A stretch of DNA of 64,000 nucleotides, taken from NCBI GenBank assembly GCA_917880885.1, contig OU862927.1, positions 34,623,571 to 34,687,570 on the forward strand. Reading direction: 5' to 3'. The first letter of the stretch is position 1, and each line of letters begins with the position of its first letter. A program made the position numbers and the translations under genes. This DNA comes from Limnephilus marmoratus. Its lineage: Eukaryota; Arthropoda; Insecta; Trichoptera; Limnephilidae. Shown here piece after piece: positions 10,641 to 22,539 of this stretch. The notes below the pieces were generated by a model. The model saw nothing but the letters and a program-made list of their open reading frames with translations. It did not search any database and was not told where the DNA came from.

Positions 10641-11310
10641 CCTTCAATTTGAATTGAATGTTTTGTGGATTAATTTTTACCTATCGTATATTTTATTGAC
10701 CGAAACACATTCCTAGAACAATAAACTATCTACCAAAACAACATTACATTACGTAAATTGATAGGTTTTACAATGTTTTAGTCGAGGAACACGCATAAAT
10801 TGTGACGCGGCAAAAATGACATTTCTATGTCACAGATAAAAATTATTTAAAAATATTCTGGGGTTACAAGGTGAATGAAATCTTTACCCATCCCATGGGG
10901 AATGTTGGCGCAAGCGATTCTGATACTGTCTTTATACAAATTTTGTACATAGAAGAGTCAAAATCGCAGAAAAACGTATTTTTTCCCCGCTCATGCGCAC
11001 AAATCCGCGCTACGGCAAATTAAATATAAATTATTCGGAGTGACTAGACGCATTGCGGGTTTCGCTATGGTAAAGGACGATAATAGAGCAAGCGTTTCTG
11101 ACCTTGTTCTTCATACACTTTCTTTATACATAAGGGTCAAAATTGCATTTCAAAGTGCCACGGCCACCCGGTGACAAGCGGCAAACCAGAAGTTAAGAGA
11201 AAGTCGGTAGGGTAGAGCCAAGGCTTTGGTCACGAAATGCTTTTACCACATGGGCCATCTTCCCATTAAGGCGGGATATTAACTTGCACCATTGATAACC
11301 GGGCATCTGT
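10640..11310. other. intron, diverged direct duplication only
   Basis: GCAAGCGATTCTGATACTGT...GTCAAAATCGCA (10910-10978) resembles GCAAGCGTTTCTGACCTTGT...GTCAAAATTGCA (11088-11143). No gene or RNA seen. Confidence 0.5.
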
Positions 11311-11317
11311 CCTCTTA

Positions 11318-11885
11318 AATTTGGGAGGCGGGTTTGGGTACCGCCGCCCCAGGAACCATTTATTGGATAACCAACACCCCTGCCTTAGATCATCCCAAGT
11401 GGTTCACTATTTTTGGTAACTTAGCAGGGGTGCCAGGGTTCATAATAATAATAATAATAATGATTTATTGTCTTCATTTCTTAGTAACAGTAGAGATAAT
11501 GATATCCTCACTGGGATCTCCCGTGCTGAGGATTTCATTTACATATTATAATTTAATTATAAGAAATTAATATGAATTAGACATAACATATATACATGGG
11601 GTGAGGTTTGCCAAGTTTTTGGCGGCGAATACCTTTGCCCACCTATTGCGTGGCAGGCCGGGTATGGAGAGGCCTCTTGATGGAGACCTAACCTAGACTT
11701 CTCCAGTCGGACTCTCTCGACCCATCGCAGTGGGAGGGATGGATTCAATCGTCCGTCAACCTGGACACATTGACCCCCTCGTACCTTTTTCCTTCCCAGA
11801 ACTTCCTCTTCTTCCTTTCTCTAAAAATACCCTCCACACAGCATCCCCAAGGATGACATATGTTTGGAACAAATGTAAAAAAAAT
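11318..11885 (+). repeat. hairpin-tail retroelement, near full length
   Basis: From TTTGGGAGGCGGGTTTGGGT to AAATGTAAAAAAAA. Interrupted at about 11441-11592 by a small insertion starting with AAT repeats. The hairpin has lost its inner part. Confidence 0.82.
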
Positions 11886-11923
11886 GTTTCCTACTGCTTT
11901 TGGTGCGTTTTACTTTCAAATAC

Positions 11924-12530
11924 GTATCATGTACCTCCTCAGGTTACAGCTTTATAATTATAATTAGTATCATGTACAAGAGCGGATCCAGGATTTTTTT
12001 TCTGGGGGGGGCACAAGGGGCGAACGGGCAAACAAATCAACAATTACTGTTAGAAATAAACTTGAAGTATCATACTTCAAGTTTATTTTTACAAGTTCAA
12101 GTATGTAAAGGAAGGTTTATGAAAGTGTCAAAACAATAAAAAAATTAAATGTTTAATAGAGACAGTTTTCTGTACTGTGACGGAATCTCCACAGTACACA
12201 AAAATACGCCCTTGATCATGTACCTCCTCAGGTTACAGCATTATAATTATAATTAGTATCATGTACCTCCTCAGGTTAAAGCTTTATAGTTATAATTAGT
12301 ATCATGTACCTCCTCAGGTTACTTTTATAATTATAAATAGTATCATTTACCTCCTCAGGTTACAGCTTTATAATTATACATAATTAGTATCATTTACCTC
12401 CTCAGGTTACAACTTTATAATTATAATTAGTATCATTTACCTCCTCAGGTTACAGCTTTATAATTATAATTAGTATCATTTACCTCCTCAGGTTACAGCT
12501 TTATAATTATAATTAGTATCATTTTTTCAT
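11924..12530 (+). repeat. tandem array, eight 43-bp units
   Basis: Unit TATCATTTACCTCCTCAGG followed by TTACAGCTTTATAATTATAATTAG (split here for length). The first unit is separated from the other seven by the hAT MITE. The first copies have ATGTAC, later ones ATTTAC, so expansion occurred from variant units. Confidence 0.9.
11977..12214. mobile_element. 238-bp hAT MITE in a tandem array
   Basis: Ends CAAGAGCGGATCCAG / ...TACGCCCTTG, flanked by ATCATGTA at 11969-11976 and 12215-12222. Same TIR family as 50056-50262. Internal palindrome CTTGAAGTATCATACTTCAAG. Confidence 0.85.
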
Positions 12531-13053
12531 AATTATTTTCAAGCAAACAATGAAGGATTATTTTTTATTAATACTCAAGAAGACTGTATACAAATTTTTG
12601 TACACGGATCTAAAGTATAGTTTGCGGTGTACGCCGCTTCCAACAGGACACTCCGACGAAATTGTTGCTCGGCGCTTGACAACGATTAAGCCATACGGTT
12701 CATCAGAAAAATAAAATAAAAATATATTTAGAAACTAGACATATAGGTTTAGAGCACCATGTAAGGGAATTTTGATATCTAAAAAGAAAGAAAAAAATGG
12801 CAGACCAGCGAATTTTATTTCCGGTTTTTATGGAAAATTTTCATCGTTCATAAAAAAAAAGAAAATAGATGGGGCCTTTTATAAAAAAATTCTTACGTGG
12901 TGGCATAGAGACAGATGGCATAGAGATAGATTTTCGAACAGTTTAAGATTTAGTGCGTGCAAATCAGATGCATAGTTTTTTTTATATTTTGTTATTCAGT
13001 TTGAAAAACATAGTTTCGAGAAAAACGCGTTCAAAGTGTTGCTTAAGGATAAT

Positions 13054-13246
13054 AATTTCCCTCAGGGCCTATATCATTTTACACGGAAGGGAATGATAGG
13101 AAGTTCTGGGAAGGAAAAAGGTATGAGGGATGGGTAGGAATCTGGGGGTCAGTGAGTCCAGGAGTGACGGACGTATGAATCCATCCCTTCAACTGTGGGG
13201 CAAGGCGATGGGTCGAGAGAGTCCGGCTGGAAAGGTAAAATGGCTC
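13054..13246 (-). repeat. hairpin-tail retroelement split by a hAT
   Basis: Minus-strand copy (CCCTCAGGGCCTATATCATT ... TCGAGAGAGTCCGGCTGG). A few bases resume at 15037 after the hAT. Confidence 0.72.
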
Positions 13247-13644
13247 CCCTCAACCAGGGCTGGGCAAAATACATGCTTTGCTGTAATTAAAATACAAATT
13301 ACAAAATACTTTTTCGCATGTATTTAAAATACGAAATACAAAATACTTTCAAGTCGTGTATTTGAAATACAAAATACAGTATTTTAACCATTTTTTAATT
13401 TCAAATACAAAATACAAATTACAAAATACATTTGGTTTTGGTAGAACCTTTGGTTGCAATAAATTGTCGTAAGTGCCCATATCTAAGGTTGCGTTTCCAT
13501 AGAAGCAAAGCTGAGCAGAAGACCAGAGCTAAAATTGACCAATCATATTGCTCAGAAGACACATCTCGTCTCCGCTCCACTTGTAAAGTTTTATGGTATA
13601 GGACTTAGGTGTTAGATTATAATAATTATTATTATAATGACACT

Positions 13645-13990
13645 AGGTGGTTCCCGGCATGTGTTGCAAAGCCATATTCAAAGAAATAAATTGTTTCTCC
13701 CTGCATGTCCTTTCCCGTGCATCCCCATTCCCCTCCCGCACCCCCTTCCCCTCTTGCATTCCCCTCCCACCTTCCCTGCCCACTCTCTCCCTCTCCCGCT
13801 CCCCCATCCCACCAACCCCCCTCCCGCGTTCCATTTATTTAGTCCCAGTACATTCGGTTTTCAAACAACTCGCATGCCACCTATATCAATTTTTTTATTC
13901 AAATTTTCATTTTTTACTTATTACAAATATTCATTTTTCTATACCTACATATATTAAGAACAATCAATCAAATCTGGTAGGCACCTAACA
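13645..13990 (-). mobile_element. Helitron terminal fragment
   Basis: Carries GGTTCCCGGCATGTGTTGC, the AAATTGTTTCTCCCTGC block and a C-rich tract as at 6730-6840. No clear far end. It lies inside the hAT element 13255-15028. Confidence 0.6.
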
Positions 13991-14564
13991 TAGGTACCTA
14001 TTTAAAATATCTATAATTTTAAAAATCCATAGACAATTCTTTTGTTACAAAAAAAACATCCGCCTGCTAAATTCAATTTCATGAAACGCGCGAACTGTCA
14101 AACGTGCGAAGTTAAAATAGTCATTAAGTTTTCTGAAATTATCGAGTTTACTGCGTAATTTTCTTAATTTATCTTTCCGTAAGAACCTTCTACAAAGTAT
14201 TTGAAAACTTTTATAAAAATGAATGAAATAGGTAAAGTTATTCTGAAGTTATGGCGTGACCAACTGAAACAAGGATTCATTTTTATATATAATATAAATG
14301 GATGACATTTGTAGAGCGCAGTTTTGTGTTATTTCACTTCAAGTGCGCTCTACAGTAATTAACTTAAAAATAATCTAGTTTTCAGTCAAATTATTCCTAT
14401 AATGCTTGATCTAATCCTATGATACAAAAATGTACAATACAAAGCAATGACAAGTATATAATATGATACAAAATGTACAATAACAGTGCTATTATAGCAC
14501 AGGAGAATAATAATAACTAGCATGATGTAAAAAAAAAGTACAATACATTATAAAGCAATGATAA

Positions 14565-14703
14565 GGGGGCATACATTAATTACGTGAGTAGTTTTTCTTC
14601 CAAACTAGACCCCCCACGCCCCTTGGTGAGATAAATTTGGGCCATTCCGTTTATTCTTTTCAAGTAACGTGAGATTAAGCTCACGTAATTAATGTATGCC
14701 CCC
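14565..14703. mobile_element. 139-bp MITE, TAA target duplication
   Basis: Perfect 23-bp inverted ends beginning GGGGGCATACATTAATTACG, flanked by TAA. A TWA duplication fits PIF/Harbinger. Its G5C start also resembles the GGGGGCGTT family at 36.8 kb. Confidence 0.82.
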
Positions 14704-15283
14704 TAAGAGAACTACAAATAATCATTAGTAAGAGTGTTATAGCAAAAGACAATAAATAGTACAGGATTCTAGCTTTTTTAGTCTATGTATGTATTATCTA
14801 CGTGTGTTTATTTTTCATTATCATTATGATCGCTAAATGTATTTGAAAATGTATTTTGAAGCCATAAGTATTTGAAATACAAATTACAAAATACCTCAGC
14901 AGCAGGTAATTGAAATACCAATTACAAAATACATTTTTAGGAAGTAATTGAAATACAAATACAAAATACGTATTTGTATTTCAAATACATATTTCAATTA
15001 CAAGTATTTCAAATACTGCCCAGCCCTGCCCTCAACCACCTTCACATAAAATGATGTATTTCCCTCAATTTTACGAATTTATTTAAAGCATTTGGTGAGA
15101 GCATTCTTAACAAATACATCTTTCAGAAATTTAAATTTAAAAAAAATTACAATTTTTTTTTACAGTGGCCAAGAGAAAGGAAGATTTCCATTCCCATAAT
15201 TTGTGGTTCGTGTGTAGGTATACGCAGCCTAACAAAAGATATTCTCTGAATCACACTTCAAATAATGAATCTGTTAATCTTAC

Positions 15284-15376
15284 CCATTAAGAATATCAGT
15301 TCCCAGTAAACTCTCTTGTTGACAGTGTCCCAAGTCAGCATTCCACTAGTGGTCCTGGTCGGGAAATGCCTTATTC
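15284..15376 (-). CDS. SLC13 exon 11, LTW segment
   Basis: 2 + 90 + 1 nt. Encodes GMLTWDTVNKRVYWELIFLM, a match to SLC13 LLTWxxxxxKxPWxIxLLLG. Acceptor is AAG after TTTT; a nearer CAG (at 15350) would break the frame. Donor GTAAGA. The shared glycine codon links to exon 12. Confidence 0.9.
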
Positions 15377-15461
15377 CTTAAAATTACAAACGGTTCATAT
15401 ATAAGTTGTATTTGCTGTACTTAATCTGAAGGAATAGATAGAGGCTAGTAAATGTTCTAAC

Positions 15462-15559
15462 CTTTCCTAAAATTGAAGAAGGTTAAACAGTTGGTGTCAC
15501 TCGGCAAGCTGAAGATAAGGAACACTGTAAACACGGCACTGCATGAATCTCTAACGAAG
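15462..15559 (-). CDS. SLC13 exon 10, DSxxA helix
   Basis: 1 + 96 + 1 nt. Encodes FVRDSCSAVFTVFLIFSLPS and a short polar tail (family: DSTVAIFxxxxxFxxPS). Acceptor TTCCAG after a T tract. The donor GTTAGA is weak but gives the phase that exon 11 needs. It is separated from exon 9 by a 19-kb intron that holds the I-clade LINE and a Helitron. Confidence 0.85.
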
Positions 15560-15667
15560 CTGGAAAAAGAAACAAGTGTTTCATTGAAGAAGAAGAAAAC
15601 AAAATTTATACAAAGAGAGTTGTTCTAATAAACATTAAATACTTAAACAAATGTATTTTAGTAGCTC

Positions 15668-16809
15668 CAGTGGCGGCGTAAGGGGGGGGCGGAGGGGGCG
15701 GTCCGCCCCGGGTGCCAAGCAACAAGGGGGTGACAACGACAACTCACTAGTATAGCCAAAGAATGCGCATAAAATCTCCCTCTATACCTCTATACAGACA
15801 TATCAATTAATAACTACCTATTCTTGTGCCTAGCGACTTACATACTAATATCATATTTTGAAACGCATCGCAACTATATTTTCATTATTTTTGGAATATA
15901 ATTTCTAATTCCCTAAAAGAAAGAATTCATGTTGCGTTTGGTCTTATCTTATACGGCGCGTAACATCGAGCAAACGTCCATCGTGGCACTCGAGTGAATA
16001 ATAATAAAGCGTACCTACTGTGAACTGCGCCGCTCTTGGCGCGGGCGGAAAGTGTAAAGAGGCACAATGGGATAGGATGGGGCGGGTTGGGATAGTAACA
16101 ATATTCTTCGGTTTTTTTTCGGGATGTGTCTTGCCTTCCACCGAACCCCTGAGACTGGCTCACTGAACCCCTGAGACTGGCTCACCGAACCCCTGAAGTT
16201 CGATCGAATCCAGGTTAAGAACCACTGAACTAGACCATCGGTACAGGGCAATGGATTTTATTCTGGTTACATATAATGTTATTCAGCCTAAAACGTTGGT
16301 AACATCACCAGAAGAAGATCTTTGTGGAATGGTTCCAAATCCGATAAAAATTTACGATGAATTTTCATCAGAGGACGTCGTGTTGGAGATTTTTTGATTG
16401 TCGCGCCATTTAGAAGCCGCCAAAATTTCTGCCCAAGAAGCGTTTCAATGGACCACATTGGAGCTTCTCAGATTCATCGTAAAATGCGGCTATACTGAGT
16501 CTGTTTCAAGTTTAGCGCTGTCTTAGATTTTTTTAACAATTTGTGTTACGGTGGCTTCATATGAAAGAAGCTTTTCAAATTTAAAATTAATAAAATCTCA
16601 CGCAAAGTCCACAATGAGCCAAGTGCGACTAACTAATCTTTCGATTTTATTAATTGAAAGAGACAGGGTTATATTAATGTTGATAATGTGATCGAATATT
16701 TTAGTAAAATAAAGTCTCGTAAGCGTGTTTAGTATTTGGTGTTTTATTTTAAGTAGGGGTGCTCAATGCAAAACTGCCCCGGGTGCCAAACTATCTTACG
16801 CCGCCACTG
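15668..16809 (+). mobile_element. hAT element with transposase C-terminal remnant
   Basis: TIR CAGTGGCGGCGTAAG / CTTACGCCGCCACTG, flanked by AGTAGCTC at 15660-15667 and 16810-16817. At about 16545-16680 the plus strand reads VASYERSFSNLKLIKSHAKS then MSQVRLTNLSILLIERD, the hAT C-terminal dimerisation domain. Upstream coding is deleted or broken and partly replaced by another repeat (CGAACCCCTGAGACTGGCTC repeats near 16142). Internally deleted, non-autonomous. Confidence 0.92.
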
Positions 16810-16829
16810 AGTAGCTCCCATCTCCCAAG

Positions 16830-18940
16830 ATACTTTATCAGAGACTGTTGCAAGTACCTGACAATATAAGTGCAAATATAATTGCATGATAAGTAGGAAC
16901 CACCTGTATACGTATTTGACACAGATGATGCAGTCACATACTTGCTTTATACAAAATAATGAAAAATTACAAAATATTGTAATTTATTTAAACTGGTACA
17001 CTCGCATGAGAACAATCCATTCAACAACTCAGTTAACCCTTAACCCATTTTTTATTTTTTTTTTCCTTTATTTTTTCCCATTATACATTTCAAAGGTAAT
17101 TTTTACACATTTTCTAAATATATATGTATAACATAACACTATAAAAATAATGTAAAAAAATAAAAAATACATATAAGACAAAAGTAGAAAATGGGAACCC
17201 ACTAAGGCACTGCCTGTGCGTGGGTAATATTAACTAAAGTGCTAAAATTACACCAATAATTTTCGTTATTTGTTTTTGGGGTGTTATGCCGTGTTGCGCT
17301 ACCTCCTTCTTTATCCAACGTTTCGGACATCGTTGCAGTGTCCATCTGATCATCCGGTAGATGTGACATCTACCGGATCTGTATCAATCTGCATCAATCT
17401 CAAATAGTTATAAGTTATCCAATGTTGACATTTTCAATTGCAAACTTACTGAATATAAAAGGTCGATAAAAGAGTTATTTCTCTGATGGTTCTTGAATAA
17501 TGTTATGTTTTTATTGTTTATATTTCTGTTGATTTGATTTATATGTACAACTTCTCTCCATGGCTACCAATGTATTGATAGATTTTTTGTTTTGTATATT
17601 TTCATTTTTGTAATAAAAAAATTGTTTTGAGTATATATATATATATAATTTTTTTATTTTATATAATTTTGGATTAATATTCCTTTTTTATAAAATTAAC
17701 TTACTTATTCTTATTATGCTGTCTAAGTAGAAGTAAAGTCACAAGGAGGAAATCCGTAATTGGTTTTATTTTGGCTATTTAATACTATGTACAAACTGAA
17801 ATAAATATAAACTGTCGATTTCCCGAAAATTAATAAATAAGTTTGATAGAAATTTACAGATTTTTTTTTTAAAGTTTACTAATAAAAGTGATATTCAAAA
17901 TCCATAAATTTTTTTTAGCTTTTATATTGAAAATAAATATCTAATTTTGATTATTTCTTTTTATTTCAATGAAACCCCTACCACCTGACATCAGTTTAAA
18001 TAACACATAAAATGTATGCTTATTTGGATTTTTGTTCAAAACCATTAAATCTTTAATTCACTTCGTCATGAAAATTTTATTTGTCTCTTTAGTTCGTAGC
18101 CAATGAGTATAATTCCGTCATTTGGTCACCTCACCATAAAATTAATACTAAAATGTCTAAAAAATTCAGCGGAAGTTTTTACGATTTATTAATTTAAATT
18201 TAAATAATCCGTTAGAACAAGTTAACTACAATTTTTTATTAAATACCATAAAAATACAAGTACTTGAGAATCAGTGAAGGATATGCAATCGATATTTATT
18301 TTTAAAATTGTAAATTCGGAGCTCGACTGTTGCGAAATCTTGAGTGAAGTCAATTTAAGAGTACCTATTCAGCTCACTAGGCATAAGGACCTATTTCAAT
18401 GTAACCATTCACAAACAAATTATGTAGCAAACTCGCCAGCCTATACAATCATGTAAATGAATATACCAAGATATCGACATTGTTCATGTAAAAATTTGAT
18501 GTTTAAGAGGACATAACCAGAGAAAACCAGAAATATGTCATTTTTAAATGAGATTTTAGATGTATTGACTCATTTCCACAAGGTTATTCCACAGGTCGTT
18601 GGCAGATTTGTTAAATTTTCAAAAAAGATTTTGTATTATACCACACCCATTTCAAATAATATAATCATGCAGTAAAATAAATCAATACATTATCTAGCAA
18701 ACGCATGTTTTAGAATTTTAATTTTAGTTTCAATAAAATCATTAAAAAATGTGTACGTACATGTGTTTCTTAACGAAAATTAGTACGTTTGTGAATTTAT
18801 TTGCGCACTTACAAACTAGTATATTTCAGATTTTTTAAACATTCTTATTTAACTCACACATTATTTCACACAAAATTTCATGTTCATTGAATATTTTTGT
18901 GCAAAAATTTTTATAATTTTGAAATTTTTTTATTGTAAAT
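16830..18940. other. A/T-rich intron without features
   Basis: Long A and T runs; the half-hairpin at 17278-17365 is the only repeat I recognise. Open frames are short and lack motifs. Confidence 0.6.
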
Positions 18941-18944
18941 TATT

Positions 18945-19262
18945 GTTATGTGAATACTGCACAAGAATCCCAACTGCTCAAAAATTATTTTTTCTAAATA
19001 TTTTTTATTTGAAATTATGTATTGTTAAGTGAATACCGCACAAGAGTACCAACTGCACCAAAAAAATAAATGTAATATTTTTTATTGTAAATTACCGCAC
19101 AAGCGTCCCAACTGCTCCGAAAAAAAGATATTTTTTTATTCTAAATTATTGTTATGTGAATACCGCACAAGAGTCCCAACTGCTCAAAAAATTGTTTTTT
19201 TTTTGCGTGAGTGAGTCATTCATATATTGTGAATACCGCACAAGCGTCTCAACTGCTGTAAA
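18945..19262 (-). repeat. tandem array built on the SINE 3' tail
   Basis: Five units of 60-80 bp, each with TGAATACCGCACAAGAGTCC and CAACTGCT plus an A/T spacer. The core is the reverse complement of the SINE tail (TTGGGACTCTTGTGCGGTATT-like) at 20845 and 32715. Confidence 0.82.
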
Positions 19263-19402
19263 TTTTTTTTTTGAAGTTACACATCTTTACGCACTCGCGA
19301 CTTGGGGGGTAAGCTGGTGAATGCGTTACAAAAAGTGGTGATTGTTAGGAAAAGTGTGATGTGAACGGTAATTGATGCGAACGGTGATCGCGAAATATCA
19401 CC

Positions 19403-19422
19403 GGGGGGGGGGGGGGGGGGGG
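19403..19422 (+). repeat. run of 20 G
   Basis: Homopolymer following CGCGAAATATCACC. Its true length is uncertain in any assembly. Confidence 0.85.
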
Positions 19423-19666
19423 TGTAACGAGATATCACGTGTATTTATTTTTCGTGATAATATTCTGAAAATTTCTAAATACTTTGTACTAAAAAAAATA
19501 CACGTGATTTTGGGGGGTTGGGGGTTAGTCTAAAACCTCACCACATATCACCATGGGGTGAGGGGTTAAAAAGTTGCTAAAAAACATCACGTGATTAATG
19601 GACGAAATAAATTATAAATTATAAATAAATTATAATTTATAATTAAATAAATAAATAAATTATATA

Positions 19667-19935
19667 CAGCGGGTACCCGGGATGCGTTGCAAGGCCTTTG
19701 TAACCTCGTGGTCAACTAAACTGTAATGGTTCCACCCCAAGTCCCGGGAAAACACATTATAATGCAAGCGCTTACACTATATAACTTTATATATATACAG
19801 CGGGTACCCGGCATGCATTGCATGGCCACTGTAACCTCGCGGTCAACTAAACTGTAATGGTTCCATCCCAATTCCCGGGAAACTACATTATAATGCAAGC
19901 GCCTGCACTATATAACATTATGTGCAGCGGGTACC
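19667..19935 (-). repeat. tandem duplication of a Helitron-type end
   Basis: Two units of about 129 bp beginning CAGCGGGTACCCGG(G/C)ATGC, sharing AACTAAACTGTAATGGTTCC and ATTATAATGCAAGCGC, followed by the start of a third. The unit start resembles the GGTACCCGGCATGCGTTGC terminus of local Helitrons. Confidence 0.8.
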
Positions 19936-20274
19936 CGCCATAAGTTAGTGAAGTTTTACTTCAGTAGTGTGGTCTAAAGCACACACTGGTTTGATTAAAA
20001 ATATTTTTGAAGTTAAGCTTCTTTACGCGTGCTCCACTTGGGCGGTAAGCTGGTGAATGCATTACGAAAAGTGGTATGGTTACGAAAAATGTCATGCGAA
20101 CGGTAATCGATGCGAACGGTGATCGATTGCTAGGCGAACGGTCGGGCCTTTACGCACGCTTGACTTGGGGAGTGACAAGATAGGGATGCGGATGCTGACC
20201 CGGATCGGATGCTGATGGGGATGGGGATGGGGATTGTTGTGTTAATAGGCAGATTGTAAATAAAACTGTCTTTT

Positions 20275-20450
20275 CCAATCCGGCCTTCCACGTAGTTTGG
20301 TGGGCAGACGCAACCGCCGCCGAGATCCTGACAAATCTCGCCCCATGAACTCGGGCTCCCCTGCTAAGTCGCTTGGGGTGACCTATGGCAGAGGTGTTGG
20401 TAATCCAATACATGGTTCCCGGGGCCGCGGTACCATACCCGCCTTCCAAA
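20275..20450 (-). repeat. hairpin-tail retroelement, 5' part
   Basis: CCGGCCTTCCACG... to ...GTACCATACCCGCCTTCCAA, ending at the shared 5' boundary AATTTGG(G/A)AGGCGGG (minus). Confidence 0.8.
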
Positions 20451-20473
20451 TTACTGATACTAACTATTGACGG

Positions 20474-20870
20474 CCGGCGTGGTCAAGGGGTAAGGCTCTT
20501 GACTCGCAATCCGAAGGTCGTGGGATCGAATCCCGGCGTGGGCAAATACATTTTATTTGACTGATTTGGGTTATTTCACAATTTATTCATTTAAAATAAT
20601 ATATACTTTATTTGCGGCACGTTTTAGAGTGGAAGATACTTTCAGTATCGCCCTGGGGTAAGACCACCATTCAGAATTGAAACGTTGCTAGAAATGGCTT
20701 TAGCCGTGTTTAGTGACCAGATCTCAATAGCCAGGTAATTCCTCACCTTCCTCTTCCCCATCTCCTTCCCCTCCCCACCACCTTCAGCCTCTCAAAATAC
20801 CCAATAGTCATGCCATAATCTCACTGGCTCTAGACGGGAGCACTTGGGTCTCTTGTGCGGTATTTATTTA
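20474..20870 (+). mobile_element. tRNA-derived SINE
   Basis: The head resembles a tRNA: A box TGGTCAAGGGG, B box GGATCGAATCC (one mismatch to the Pol III consensus). An A/T linker follows, then body TTGCGGCACGTTTTAGAGTG ... GCCCTGGGGTAAGACC and tail GGTCTCTTGTGCGGTATT with TTTA repeats. Pol III transcription is inferred from the boxes. Confidence 0.85.
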
Positions 20871-20894
20871 TTTATTTATTGTGAAAAACAGTTT

Positions 20895-21236
20895 TTTTTT
20901 TTTTTTTACATGAACTCCACACAGGAGGCCCTGAGGAAAACAATTTCCCTCAGGGCCTATGTCATCTTTGGGGATGCTGTGTGGAGGGTTTTTTAAGGAA
21001 AGGAAGGAGAGGAGAGTTCTGGGAAGGAAAAGGGTTTAAGGGGTGGGTAGGAATCTGGGGTTCAGTGTGTCTTAGTCATCCGCCTCCAAGACCCAGACAA
21101 ACCTCACCCCATGAACCCGGGCACCCCTGCTAAATCACCAAACGTAGCGAACCACTTGGGGTGACCTATGGCAGAGGTGTTGGTTATCCAATAAAGGTTC
21201 CCGGGGCGGCGGTACCCATTCCCGCCTCCCAAATTG
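20895..21236 (-). repeat. hairpin-tail retroelement with internal deletion
   Basis: Poly(T) then CATGAACTCCACACAGG, inner hairpin, and the 5' module ending CGCCTCCCAAATT. About 100 bp of the centre is missing, exactly as in the copy at 35290, so these two form a subfamily. Confidence 0.85.
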
Positions 21237-21303
21237 ATATATATATCCAATTACATTTCACAATTTTTAGTTAATAGTGTAATACATTAATTATATAGGT
21301 ACA

Positions 21304-21945
21304 TTAATAATGACAGGTGCTAAAGAATACCTTTATTTCGCCCTTGAAATGATTGTAGTTCGATTGAAAAATGTCAATTTCAGAAGAAAGGTTTAATAGT
21401 GAGGTCATTCTCCCCAGAGGCATAACCATTGGCATAACCATTGGTCCTGCCTCTAGGAAAAGTAAAAAGTCTGTGTTGCCTTGCTCTGGTGAAGTTATCG
21501 GGGACATAAAGTGAAATCCTTTCCAGGACATCAGGATTACAAATGTGCCCGTTTAGCAGCTTGTGTGCTACTAGTACCATTGCAATTTTTCTTCTAACGT
21601 CGAGACGATTTAGTACCAGCATTCCCGCGAGAAAATCAGAGGGATACAACAAAGGGTAGTACCCAAACTCTCGCATGTACAGGTACCGCATGAACTTTTT
21701 TTGCACCTTTTCAACATCATTTGCGTATAGGGCATCTTTGGGTCCCCATATTACTGATCCACTTTCGAGAATGCTGCGAACCAGAGTGAAGTAGAGCATT
21801 TTTATGACTACTGTGTTGGAAAAAGATTTTGCGTTGCAGATTACAAAGCCTAGCATTCGCATCGCAGAGTTGCACACCGAATCGATATGAGAACGGAATG
21901 TCAGGCGTGTGTCAAAAGTGATTCCTAAATCCCTCATTTGTGAAA
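21304..21945 (-). pseudogene. LINE 3'-end fragment (RT thumb to C-terminus)
   Basis: 185 residues starting MRDLGITFDTRLTFRSHIDS, through SILESGSVIWGP, KKFMRYLYMREFGYYPLLYP and SLYVPDNFTRARQHRLF. This is the same region as the second half of the LINE at 48.4-49.6 kb and probably the same clade. After about 21400 the better-matching C-terminus (LSSEIDIFQSNYNHF) lies in another frame, so one frameshift. The catalytic RT core is absent. Confidence 0.82.
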
Positions 21946-22539
21946 TATGTTTTAACTAGGTACCAGACATTTTGTAGTTATAATATAGAGTACTCCTAGC
22001 CCTTGTATAGCACATAATTATAAAAAAAAGTATTCACCTAAATATAAAAAAAAATTGTGCACACGAATAAATATTTCAAAATGAGACATTTCTTACAAAC
22101 CAACTGAATATTACTCGGTTAAAATACAATTAAAAACAAGCAAAAAAAAATATAAAAATTGTTTTTCATGTTAGTATCTACTTTATACCTAAGTACTGTG
22201 TTTACGCATTTCACTTGCATCTATTTATGTTTACACACTTTGATAAACAAATTACAAATAACAACTTTTTCGGAAAAAAATTCAGGAAGTGAGAATCCGA
22301 CATATTTATCTAAACCATACCATATCTGAACCTAAACAAACTCCGCTACTAGGTACATGAAACACGGCTAGCAGCGAGACGACATTTAGTTTCAAAAACG
22401 TCAGCTTTATGAGCGCTACGGTCTAAATCGGAATCCTTATTTACTGGTTTTTTTTTTTTTTTTTCGATTATTTCTGGCTTTCACCCTTCAAGGGTGTTCT
22501 AGGCCATCATTTATAATCACAGAGAATTGAAAAGTGAAT

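Larger units (their letters stand above)
13255..15028. mobile_element. hAT-type element with 8-bp TSD and nested insertions
   Basis: TIR CAGGGCTGGGCAAAATAC / ...AAATACTGCCCAGCCCTG, flanked by CCCTCAAC at 13247-13254 and 15029-15036. Subterminal regions are arrays of AAATACAAATTACAAAATAC. No transposase left. It holds a Helitron fragment and the 14565-14703 MITE, and itself interrupts a hairpin-tail retroelement copy. Confidence 0.9.

Noticed and set aside
11924..12530. CRISPR array
   Set aside because: Units are head-to-tail repeats without unique spacers, in a eukaryotic context.
13241..13260. Taking CCAGGGCTGGG as the element start
   Set aside because: The 8-bp duplication CCCTCAAC places the first element base at 13255 (CAGGG).
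18945..19262. CRISPR-like regularly spaced repeats
   Set aside because: Spacers are A/T-rich and similar to one another; the core is a SINE tail and there are no cas genes.
20474..20546. Functional tRNA gene
   Set aside because: A and B boxes are present, but the acceptor stem does not pair and the sequence continues into a SINE body.
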